Assembly: GCF_026230105.1 (NCBI RefSeq) | Contig: NC_079482.1 | Span: forward strand, 19,158,001-19,222,000 | From: Diorhabda sublineata | Taxonomy: Eukaryota > Arthropoda > Insecta > Coleoptera > Chrysomelidae | Length of the DNA stretch: 64,000 bases | Direction: 5' to 3' | Program-made: the position numbers and the translations under genes | Shown: positions 56,644-64,000 of the stretch, piece after piece | Layout: every line of letters starts with the position of its first letter | Position numbering within the stretch: position 1 is the first letter of the stretch | Notes under the pieces: model-generated | What the model was told of the DNA's origin: nothing | The model's input: the letters and a program-made list of their open reading frames with translations, nothing else | Databases searched by the model: none

Positions 56644-57037
56644 AATAAATAGCACAGTTAAAAAGATTAAAGAGTTTGAACTGTTGTACAACCCATTTTA
56701 GTACAGGCAAATAAGGTGAAAGTAAATAATAAGTAAAATTTGTGCTCTTAAAAGAAAAATTGTTTATCTCATAAACTAACCACTTTAACTTTCAAGTATT
56801 ATACATTTTTGAAATCAGCTCAAAGAGGAGTATCCAAATTTTACATAAAAAATATGACAAGTAATTAAAAAAAATAAAGGGGATGCTGCTAGGGGTGAGG
56901 GGGTGGTTTTTCCAGTAAATTTAAATAAGCCATAATGCTTGCCCCTTCCAACATAAATTGACGTGTTTTTGGATTTTTTCTAAATACCAGTATTACAAAA
57001 GTTATTAAAGGTGGATACTTTTATCTGAAAAGCACTG
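56644..57037. repeat. Right 394-bp terminal inverted repeat of the 55-kb transposon
   Basis: Pairs with 55039-55432. The ~90 bp between this arm and the transposase ATG would be the 5' untranslated leader and promoter-proximal region. Confidence 0.93.
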
Positions 57038-57039
57038 TA

Positions 57040-57648
57040 TAAACAAAGAGGGATTTGTTAAAAAGTAGTAAAGCAATTGAACTCTTCATAGAATTAGAGA
57101 TAAGTTTCAATTTCTTATGAAACACATTTAGTTATTCTCTATAATTAGTCGTAGATCAAGAACAGTTTTCAACCTGTGGCTCCTATTTCAAACTTCAACT
57201 GCCTGATGACCTACATTACCGATCGTTAAGTCATAAACAATTACCTACGTATTTTATATCAGCTGTACTACTATGGGAAAATTTAAATAAATTATTATAA
57301 AACTTATTTTGATTGGTGTAAAATTTATTTGCAAGGTAAGCGTATGGACTATAACTGAATGTACCACCAACGTTGTTTAAAACTCGAGTATCAATAGAGC
57401 TTCGTTTCAATTGACGTGGATTCTACGAATGCTGTTCAGAATATCCTATCTATTAGAAACGTACATACGGATATAATTGAATACAAATTTTTCGTTCTCT
57501 CTATTTCCTATTTCACTTGTTTGTTATTGCCAAATGTATTCCAAGAAATCGCAAATTAATTCTATTATACATCAAATAATCATCTGTGATAATATCAACC
57601 GACAATAAACAACACACTGTTTATAACCAGAGCACCAAAACACAATTA
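57040..57648. other. No gene recognised
   Basis: AT-rich spacer between two transposons, ending in the TTA target site of the next element (57646-57648). Confidence 0.5.
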
Positions 57649-57843
57649 AGCTAAGGACACATTTATAAAACACATATGTGTGTTATAAAACGTGTGTGCC
57701 AACTGACATTTTGATGTTTTTAACCTGTTAAGTAATATCCTCGACCTTCAAGTTCACACAACACACTTTCACAATCCTCCGGAGCTTATAATATAATGGT
57801 GCACCTACAAGAAGAGATGTATTGGTTGGATTAAGAAGAGTAA

Positions 57844-58119
57844 ATGGTTGCGGTTACTGCAGCATTGCTTGTGCTACAATATGAATCCAGAGAGTACTGG
57901 GTTCATCCAATAAACCATAGTAGGCACGAATGTGGTGAATATCATGTTCTGTGGCCCGAAATTAGCAATAACGATGACAGGTGTAAAATGTGTATCAGGA
58001 TGGCCAAGAAGGAATTCGACGTAGTTTACTTCTTACTAGAAAGTAAATTAAAGAAGCAAAATACAAATTTTAGAGAAGCAATATCTCCAGAGGAACGACT
58101 TTTAATAATTTTAAGGTAG
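57844..58119 (+). pseudogene. Harbinger transposase N-terminal fragment, copy 1
   Basis: The frame encodes 91 residues. REYWVHPINHSRHECGEYHV lies at about residues 16-35, KMCIRMAKKEFDVVYFLLES at about 47-66, then KKQNTNFREAISPEERLLI. This is the N-terminal part of HARBI1-like transposases (RxxWVHPIN...GEFHxL...RYFRMTxxxFDxLLxxxxxxIxKxxTxxRxxIxPEERLxxTLRYLA). It stops at the point where LRYLATG would follow, before the DDE domain. Frame disturbances just upstream (AAGAAGAGTAAATGG) mean the original start, probably ATG at about 57,796 (MVHLQEE...), is no longer in frame. Confidence 0.75.
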
Positions 58120-58231
58120 AAAACAACAAAATACAATATTATATTTCCTTAAATACAACCAAGTAAAAATTATTATAAAACTAGATATAATATTATTTTT
58201 GGAAAAGTACATTAAGCTAAGGACACATTTA

Positions 58232-58251
58232 TAACACACATATGTGTGTTA
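58232..58251. repeat. 20-bp perfect palindrome TAACACACATATGTGTGTTA
   Basis: It lies 17 bp inside the terminal sequence of the second unit. In the first unit the equivalent site (about 57,667-57,684) has one change. Comparable GTGTTAACAC-type palindromes occur near the right end (about 59,000-59,015). Subterminal palindromes are plausible transposase binding sites. Confidence 0.6.
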
Positions 58252-58387
58252 TAAAACGTGTGTGCCAACTGACATTTTGATGTTTTTAACCTGTTAAGTA
58301 ATATCCTCGACCTTCATGTTCACACAACACACTTTCACAATCCTCCGGAGCTTATAATATAATGGTGCACCTACAAGAAGAGATAGA

Positions 58388-58663
58388 TTGGTTGCGATTA
58401 CTGCAGCATTGCTTGTGCTACAATATGAATCCAGAGAGTACTGGGTTCATCCAATAAACCATAGTAGGCACGAATGTGGTGAATATCATGTTCTGTGGCC
58501 CGAAATTAGCAATAACGATGACAGGTGTAAAATGTGTATCAGGATGGCCAAGAAGGAATTCGACGTAGTTTACTTCTTACTAGAAAGTAAATTAAAGAAG
58601 CAAAATACAAATTTTAGAGAAGGAATATCTCCAGAGAAACGACTTTTATTAACTTTAAGTTAG
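58388..58663 (+). pseudogene. Harbinger transposase N-terminal fragment, copy 2
   Basis: Also 91 residues, and identical to copy 1 except near its end (GISPEKRLLLTLS against AISPEERLLIILR) and one residue near its start. Immediately upstream it lacks about 22 bases present in copy 1, so the frame from the upstream ATG (MVHLQEEIDWLRL) runs into a stop. Like copy 1 it ends before the catalytic domain. The high identity dates the duplication as recent compared with other relics in the window. Confidence 0.75.
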
Positions 58664-59094
58664 AAAACAACAAAATACAATATTTTCTTAAATACAACCG
58701 AGTATAAAATTATTATAAAACTAGGCATAATATTATTTTTGGAAAAGTACATTAACATTTTATAAATTTGTAAAATTAATTAATATATTGGAAAAGGAAC
58801 TTCCTTGAGTATTTTCTGAAACATAATTATTGGTAAAATTGTACAAAAACTCATACTTTCATACTTCTTCAATCTTCAATCACACTCAGAACAAACTCGG
58901 CACTGATGGTGAATATAACCAACAACACTTTGTAACACATCACAATAATATGCATAGATCTATTTAAAATAACGTAATAGATATTTATGTAACACGTGTT
59001 AATGCGTGTTAACACGACAAGTATTAAAAATGTGTCCTTAGCTTTACACTGCCTGACACGCAATTTTCAGAAGCTAAAAGTAAGTACTGGTGTA

Positions 59095-59400
59095 TTTTTT
59101 CACACGGGAAAGAATTACAACAGGAAAATATACTTCCAAGGGAAAATTAAGGATTTAATATAATCCTCTTAGTTCACTTCCAAGAGTGTTATAATTCAAA
59201 AATCATGAAAATAATGATTTCTTTAAAAATTGCCACGCTGCTATTAACACACACTATCTAATGTGTATTTCGATAACCAAGTTATCATCTTCAGAGGCCA
59301 GAGGCAAACCAAAACTTTTTCCTACATATTAAATTTGATACCATAGTATAATTTTTCACGTGAGAAAGAATTTCAACTGGAAAATCCACTTCAGTGGGAA
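59095..59400 (-). repeat. Probable Penelope-like element remnant with direct repeats
   Basis: TTTTTCACACGGGAAAGAAT (from about 59,096), continuing through CAGGAAAATATACTTCCAAGG, recurs as TTTTTCACGTGAGAAAGAAT (from about 59,352), roughly 78% alike over ~50 bp and 256 bp apart. Between them, read on the minus strand, is CTGAAGATGATAACTTGGTT followed by ATCGAAA, a string I associate with the repeat regions of Penelope-like elements in insects. Such elements often carry tandem terminal repeats of this kind. No reverse transcriptase is present. Confidence 0.45.
59225..59300 (-). ncRNA. Hammerhead-ribozyme-like core (degenerate)
   Basis: On the minus strand, CTGAAGA (59294-59288) is followed by a perfect 6-bp hairpin GATAAC-TTG-GTTATC (59286-59272) and then GAAA (59271-59268). 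This is the order CUGANGA, stem II, GAAA of the hammerhead core. After GAAA a second hairpin can form (ATACACA with TGTGTGT, about 59,268-59,246), resembling stem III. The stem I partner strand does not pair convincingly and the cleavage triplet would be GUU, so activity is doubtful. Penelope-like elements are known to carry minimal hammerheads, which fits the surroundings. Confidence 0.35.
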
Positions 59401-59455
59401 CATTTCCTAAAATAATCTCTTTTGTACTCGATAGGGTTAGGCAAGACGAAAATTG

Positions 59456-60228
59456 GGACACGTATAGCACGTGTGAAGTAGCGTGGCATGAGAGATACGA
59501 CTCGTACATGTGCTCCGTGGTGATCCCTATATTGGGAAACGCGTTTTCAAATAGGAAACGGAGGGGTTTGGATTTGATTGGCAGTTCGCGACTAGCCGGC
59601 ATCAACAAATGTCCGACATTTTTGACAATCGAACAAAAAAATCGTTGTTATTGTACTTAAGTTCTGAATCAGAATCTGATAATGCTGAGGAGGAGATGTT
59701 GTTTTATAACTTGATGAGGAAGAAATTTAAATCATCTAATAAATTTATTCTATTCAATAGAAAAATAGTGGACATTTTACAATTACAACTGAAATGAGTG
59801 ATAGTGATTTTGCTAGTTATTTCCGAATGAATCGAACCAGTTTTCTGAAGTATATGAGATGATATGACAAGACATCGATTCACATGTAACGTGCAGAAGC
59901 CAATCGCGATTGAAGATAAACATCTTTTAAATGTAAATCATTTGCAATATCACCGCAAATCCGATTCTTCAGTTTCGTCTACAAATAATCATCATTATAT
60001 CGTGAAGCTCTCTGTGTTCCCTTACCGCCTCTATTAACTTTGTTATTTTTTCGTAAAAAAAACACCAGCCACATGTGTGGCACTTCAAACTGTGTCTGAG
60101 CCACAGCAAGACACGTCTGTGAGCTCATGCGTGTCGCGCTGCGTCGTCAATTTGCATAAATGTATTCAATCATGTAGATTATTTAACTACGTGCTGTGCT
60201 GCGTTACCCCACACGTGCTATAAGTGCC
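59456..60228. mobile_element. PIF/Harbinger-type element, about 773 bp
   Basis: The left end GGACACGTATAGCACGTGTG (59456) and the complement of the right end, GGCACTTATAGCACGTGTGG (ending 60228), agree over most of 20 bp and more weakly further in (GTAGCG against GTAACG). The flanks are TTG on the left and TTA on the right, close to the TWA target. The subterminal regions are rich in CACGTG, CACATGTGTGG and TGCGTCG-like words. A Harbinger-like N-terminal transposase fragment lies inside (59609-59862). The DDE domain is missing. Confidence 0.6.
59609..59862 (+). pseudogene. Harbinger-like transposase N-terminal fragment
   Basis: The frame from ATG at 59609 reads MSDIFDNRTKKSLLLYLSSE, then SESDNAEEEMLFYNLMRKKF, an acidic leader typical of these N-termini. 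After a frame change near 59,780 it continues LQLQLKMSDSDFASYFRMNR then TSFLKYM, matching the ...YTDEEFKxHFRMxRxxFxxLL segment. It ends at a TGA near 59,860, before any catalytic motif. It is less similar to the 57.8-kb fragments than those are to each other, so it is from another family. Confidence 0.5.
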
Positions 60229-60356
60229 TTAATGGAGGTACTAGTTGGTGATCAATAAACAGAATAATAAAAGCATACAGGTAATAAATAACTTGCCCAG
60301 GTACCTACATTGCTTTGTAAAAGTGTGTAATATGTTTAAGTTTTTGGGTTATTTTA

Positions 60357-60620
60357 TGAGGTCTGACTATTAAATAACGAGACTAGTTACGAAAAAGGGT
60401 TTTATTATAAAAATTATTCCATTGCTTCGATCCATTGATCGAAGCAGTGCTGGAAGTCTTCTTTAGTGAGTGCTTTTAGGAGCTATGTCGTTTTTTCCTT
60501 TACCGCTTCCATCGATCCAAATCGGGTCCCTTTCAAAGCAGATTTTTTCTTCGAAAAAATTCGCACCCATCTAGGGCGATCTCTAGGCGCGCAGTCTCGT
60601 TATTTAATAGCCAGACCTCG
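60357..60620 (-). mobile_element. Mariner-derived MITE, 264 bp
   Basis: The ends are inverted repeats: GAGGTCTGACTATTAAATAA then CGAGACT on the left (from 60358), and GAGGTCTGGCTATTAAATAA then CGAGACT on the complement of the right. They differ at one position over 27 and are flanked by TA. Inside, the minus strand still encodes the transposase tail: LKGTRFGSMEAVKEKTT, stop, LLKALTKEDFQHCFDQWIEA and ME, matching the C-terminus of mariner transposases (LKGxRFxSVEAV...LxxLTxEDFQHCFEQWKxRMERC). Everything else of the gene has been deleted. Confidence 0.9.
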
Positions 60621-60680
60621 TATTTATGGTTAAGACAATACCTTGGTTATAAATACGAACATCAAACAGTGTAAATTTGA

Positions 60681-61000
60681 GTGTTTTTTATTCGGTATTG
60701 TGTTGATTTTGGAAGAGAGAGTGCTCTTTAGGTTTGTGTTTTTAACTAGGCTAAAAATGTTTCAAATGATATTTTATCGTATTTGAATGGCCCTGATATA
60801 GGATTCTTTTCCTCTGCATGCCTTGGACTTAGTTGTTCCTTCAACAGAGTTGTTCGGGTGTATATACGCGTGTTTTTTATTAGTCTGGGAATATTTCAAG
60901 TGGGATTTTGTTGAATTTGTATGGCATTAATATAAGATTATTTTCCTCTGCATGCCTTTGGTTGAAAATTTTTTAAGCCGAGTTGTTAAGCTTATAAGTT
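60681..61000. repeat. 134-bp imperfect tandem duplication
   Basis: Two copies start with GTGTTTTTAACTAGG at 60736 and GTGTTTTTTATTAGTC at 60870. Each contains TTCAARTGRKATTTT, a GGCATTAATATAAGATT-like block and TTTTCCTCTGCATGCCT (60808 and 60942), a constant 134-bp offset. A partial third copy begins at 60681 (GTGTTTTTTATTCGG) and lasts about 55 bp. There is no coding potential. Confidence 0.75.
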
Positions 61001-61665
61001 TGGATTTACCGGGTTCGTTACGAATTTTATCAAGGTACTAAAAACCGACTTAACATTCATCAAAACTTTTTCAATCATAATCATAAACAATAACGAAATT
61101 TTAATATTTTATTATTTATTATTGGACATGGCACTTCCTGCGATAATTCTTTATTCAATAGCATACCAATACGGTTTTACGATTCACCATCCACAGTTTA
61201 TTCTATTCTCTTTATATCATGTACAATGATATATTATTAAATATCGGCATTCAATATTAATTAAAGTATTACAAATTCCCAATGTGGTCCAGGTACACCC
61301 CCAGTAGTTTACGAGAAACTCTACAATAGGAGTGTACTTTAATTTTAATAGTTACTGTTGATAAGGAAGGAGCCGTTTTACCCAGACTAGAATCAAGTTC
61401 AGCTTTTACATTGGTTGGGCTAACGCCTTTCAAATAAAATTATTGTATTACATGACGATAACCAATTTTTTCCATGTTTACAAATCACTGAAAACATTTA
61501 CTATTGATGACTGCCAGCCATATACTAAACGACGTGGCGTCTTCAAACTTGAAACACATGCTGTATAGATTGTGTACTTTCTACTACAGTGGTATTTTTC
61601 AAGCAACTACCGCCATCTTTAGTTCAGGCCAGGTACTTACTTCTGGAATCATCCTCGTATTTATA
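61001..61665. other. No gene recognised
   Basis: Anonymous sequence. The open frame at 61504-61698 has no motif and runs into the transposon end. Confidence 0.5.
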
Positions 61666-62059
61666 CAGTGCTTTTCAGATAAAAGTATCCAACTTTAATA
61701 ACTTTTGTAATACTGGTATTTAGAAAAAATCCAAAAACACGTCAATTTATGTTGGAAGGGACAAGCATTATGGCTTATTTAAACTTACTGGAAAAGCCAC
61801 CCCCTCACCCCTAGCAGCATCCCCTTTATTTTTTTAAATTACTTGTCATATTTTTTATGTAAAATTTGGATACTCCTCTTTGAGCTGATTTCAAAAATGT
61901 ATAATACTTGTAGGTTAAAGTGGTTAGTTTATGAGATAAACAATTTTTCTTTTAAGAGCACAAATTTTACTTATTATTTACTTTCACCTTATTTGCCTGT
62001 ACTAAAATGGGTTGTACAACAGTTCAAACTCTTTAATCTTTTTAACTGTGCTATTTATT
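61666..62059. repeat. Left 394-bp terminal inverted repeat of the second copy
   Basis: Pairs with 63241-63634, and corresponds to the transposase-start-proximal arm (56644-57037) of the first copy. Confidence 0.92.
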
Positions 62060-62151
62060 CTACTTAAAAAATCCAAACAACAAAAAACTCTACTTTTTAT
62101 TAAAGTTTGACATTGTCAACTAGAATTTGTAGTCACTATTGATAGTGTAAT

Positions 62152-63234
62152 TTGATGATACATTATTTATTTTGTTTCTCTGAAATGGTTTACTCTTTGC
62201 AAGAAAGAATTGAAATTGTAGGTTTATACTACCAAAATAATAATTGTGCAAGAGCTGCTGCTAGAATATTTAACGAATTACATGACGGAAGACATGCAAC
62301 TCATAAGTATGTAATTCAACTGATGGAGAAATTTACCACAACAGGGTCTGTTTGCAATAAAGTGCATAAGCGAGAGGGACTCGTAAATAACGAAGCAATC
62401 CAAGTGGCAATTTTAGGGCAAGTCAGCTTAGAGGCTCAACAACCCCAATCGTTGTCAACAATAAGTAGAGCGATCGGTGTTTCATCTTCTACAGTTTTCC
62501 GAGTTCTACATAAATTCAAGTACCACCCAAGTTAAGTTGGTGCACGAGTTGAATGAAGATGATTTTGATCGTCGTCTAGAGTTTTGCGAATCAATGACGC
62601 AAATTATCAATAACAATCCACAATTGTTAAACAATATTTGCTTTTCTGATGAATGCTCATGGTCATTAAATGGCTTAGTAAGTATGCATAATTGTAGATA
62701 TTGGGCTGAAAGTGATCCACATATTATGCGTGAATTCCATACACAACATCCCCAAAAGTTAAACGTTTGGTGTGGTATCCTAGGTGACCACATTGTCGGA
62801 CCTTTCTTCATCAACGGAAATTTAAATGGTGAATCATATCTTGAGTTACTCAGGGAAGGGGTTGACCCACGTATTACAACAATAATAGAAAATGATGATA
62901 ACCTTTCCGAAGATTTACTGGTATTTCAACAAGACGGACCTCCCCCACACTATGCTATGCAACATTCCCCGCTCGTTGGATAGGTAGAAGGGCGCAGATG
63001 ATGGAGTGGCCACCTAGGTCACCGGATTTAACACCCCTAGACTTCTTTTTATGGGGGTATATAAAAACAAAAGTTTATGCTACCCAACCAGAATCTCTGG
63101 ATGATTTACGAGAGAGAATAGAAAATGAATGTCGACAATTAAATCCAGCCGTATTAAGCAATGTCAGAGAGGCATTTCAAAATAGATACCATTGTATGGA
63201 AGTGAATGGTACTCATTTTGAACACTTATTGTAA
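62152..63234 (+). pseudogene. Transposase of the second copy, frameshifted
   Basis: Residues 1-125 match the intact copy (HTH regions with MVYSLQERIEIVG and SSSTVFRVLHKFKY). A 5-bp deletion near 62,530 then shifts the frame, so translation ends at 62535. The catalytic region continues in another frame (from about 62,535 to 62,960), with FSDECSWSLNG and FQQDGPPPHYAM intact. A 22-bp deletion near 62,960 removes PVRQFLN and restores the original frame, in which WPPRSPDLTPLDFFLWGY and the C-terminus to 63234 are preserved. A 3-bp deletion near 63,187 removes one residue (NRYH against NRLYH). The two frameshifts together delete 27 bp, so only the stretch between them is out of frame. It makes no functional protein. 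Confidence 0.92.
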
Positions 63235-63240
63235 CTTCAT

Positions 63241-63634
63241 AATAAATAGCACAGTTAAAAAGATTAAAGAGTTTAAGCTGTTGTACAACCCATTTTAGTA
63301 CAGGCAAATAAGGTGAAAGTAAATAATAAGTAAAATTTGTGCTCTTAAAAGAAAAATTGTTTATCTCATAAACTAACCACTTTAACTTACAAGTATTATA
63401 CATTTTTGAAATCAGCTCAAAGAGGAGTATCCAAATTTTACATAAAAAATATGAAAAGTAATTTAAAAAAATAAAGGGGATGCTGCTAGGGGTGAGGGGG
63501 TGGCTTTTCCAGTAAGTTTAAATAAGCCATAATGCTTGCCCCTTCAAACATAAATTGACGTGTTTTTGGATTTTTTCTAAATACCAGTATTACAAAAGTT
63601 ATTAAAGGTGGATACTTTTATCTGAAAAGCACTG
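63241..63634. repeat. Right 394-bp terminal inverted repeat of the second copy
   Basis: Pairs with 61666-62059. It starts AATAAATAGCACAG, a few bases after the transposase stop. Confidence 0.92.
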
Positions 63635-63636
63635 TA

Positions 63637-64000
63637 TATGAGCTTGTTGGTTGAAATTTGTCATTTGCAATTTATAACCGAATTTTTAGAATTCTTAACC
63701 TGATTTTAGGACAAGTTTTCACTACCTATTCCCACATTTTTATGGACCTCATAATATAACTTATTTAATAAAGTATAAATCTCCAATACTAGATGTTTTC
63801 TTTGTCTCTTGTCACGTTTATAAACAAGTTTTAATAAGGACAAAACTGCGTTTGTCTTACAGTACATTCAACTTGTCGCCTGCAACTTTTGGTGTAAATA
63901 TAAATATTCCTTTCAACTAAAACTACGTCGTTTTGCATTCAAATTAGTTGAATTGACCCAGTTGCACCACATCTCTGTCGCAAGGATTTTATACGTTAAA
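63637..64000. other. No gene recognised
   Basis: Anonymous AT-rich sequence to the end of the window. Confidence 0.5.

Larger units (their letters stand above)
55039..57037 (-). mobile_element. Full-length Tc1/mariner-superfamily transposon, 1999 bp, 394-bp inverted repeats
   Basis: The element starts CAGTGCTTTTCAGATAAAAG at 55039 and ends with its complement at 57037, flanked by TA on each side (within TATA). The terminal inverted repeats are very long: 55039-55432 and 56644-57037, 394 bp each, differing at only a handful of positions. They enclose a single uninterrupted transposase gene on the minus strand that fills almost all of the space between them. A second, inverted copy lies at 61666-63634. 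Near-identical arms, an open gene and a preserved target site suggest recent insertion. Confidence 0.95.
57649..59043. mobile_element. PIF/Harbinger-type element with internal tandem duplication, 1395 bp
   Basis: The left end AGCTAAGGACACATTTAT (57649) pairs with the right end, whose complement is AGCTAAGGACACATTTTTAA (ending 59043). TTA flanks both ends (57646-57648 and 59044-59046), the TWA target of this superfamily. The left ~566 bp, including the terminal repeat, the palindrome-bearing subterminal region and a transposase fragment, is present twice: 57649-58214 and 58215 to about 58,754. The second copy begins right after ACATTA, and its own counterpart of that sequence reads ACATTAACATTTT, so the junction lies at a shared TTA. 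The right part (58,755-59,043) is single. Transposase catalytic sequence is absent. Confidence 0.8.
61666..63634 (+). mobile_element. Second copy of the 55-kb transposon, 1969 bp, inactivated
   Basis: It begins CAGTGCTTTTCAGATAAAAG at 61666 and ends with its complement at 63634, with TA on each side. The inverted repeats are 61666-62059 and 63241-63634, again 394 bp each. It is in the opposite orientation to the 55039-57037 copy and differs from it by scattered substitutions. It is 30 bp shorter, fully explained by three deletions in the transposase gene (5, 22 and 3 bp). Its ends look intact, so a functional transposase supplied by the other copy could still recognise it. Confidence 0.95.

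Overview
This window is almost certainly nuclear DNA from an insect. It is strongly AT-rich, has no bacterial-style gene packing, and holds long non-coding tracts, three (TA)n microsatellites, introns with GT/AG borders, and remnants of transposon families typical of insects: Tc1/mariner, PIF/Harbinger, Helitron, RTE- and jockey-like non-LTR retrotransposons, and a probable Penelope-like element. The mix would suit a beetle or another large-genome insect, but the sequence alone does not fix the order. Nothing indicates an organelle, bacterium or virus.

No complete host gene is visible. The window reads as intergenic or intronic DNA eroded by many generations of transposons. The best host signal is a 148-bp candidate exon on the minus strand at 6795-6942 with good splice sites. 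Weaker candidate exons, also minus strand, lie at 29391-29582 and 34773-34921. They may belong to a gene whose introns hold the rest, but their reading phases do not join directly.

Layout. 0-12 kb: a decayed mariner, the candidate exon, and two non-LTR 3' regions. 12-24 kb: a GC-richer ~125-140 bp repeat and five decayed Tc1/mariner transposases. 24-29 kb: non-LTR fragments, a (TA)n tract and a transposase remnant. 29-35 kb: a second candidate exon, (AT)54, a 340-bp tandem satellite, a mariner relic and a 794-bp near-complete palindrome. 36-43 kb: two different non-LTR fragments side by side, then a Helitron remnant interrupted by a mariner with intact ends, then more transposase debris. 43.5-44.6 kb: two PIF/Harbinger-type elements back to back, one with a MADF-like reading frame. 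45-53 kb: mariner and RTE relics, a small MITE and an internally deleted mariner. 53.1-54.2 kb: an unassigned inverted-repeat element holding what looks like a complete two-exon mini-gene (TATA box, GT..AG intron, AATAAA). 55-63.6 kb: two ~2-kb copies of one Tc1/mariner-superfamily transposon with unusually long (394 bp) terminal inverted repeats. One has an apparently intact 370-residue transposase. The other is inactivated by small deletions. Between them sit PIF/Harbinger derivatives, a probable Penelope-type repeat and a 264-bp mariner MITE.

The only gene with a realistic chance of encoding a functional enzyme is the transposase at 55439-56551. Because both copies keep intact ends, it could in principle act on the dead copy at 61666-63634. 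Identifications rest on motifs read by eye; no database search was run.
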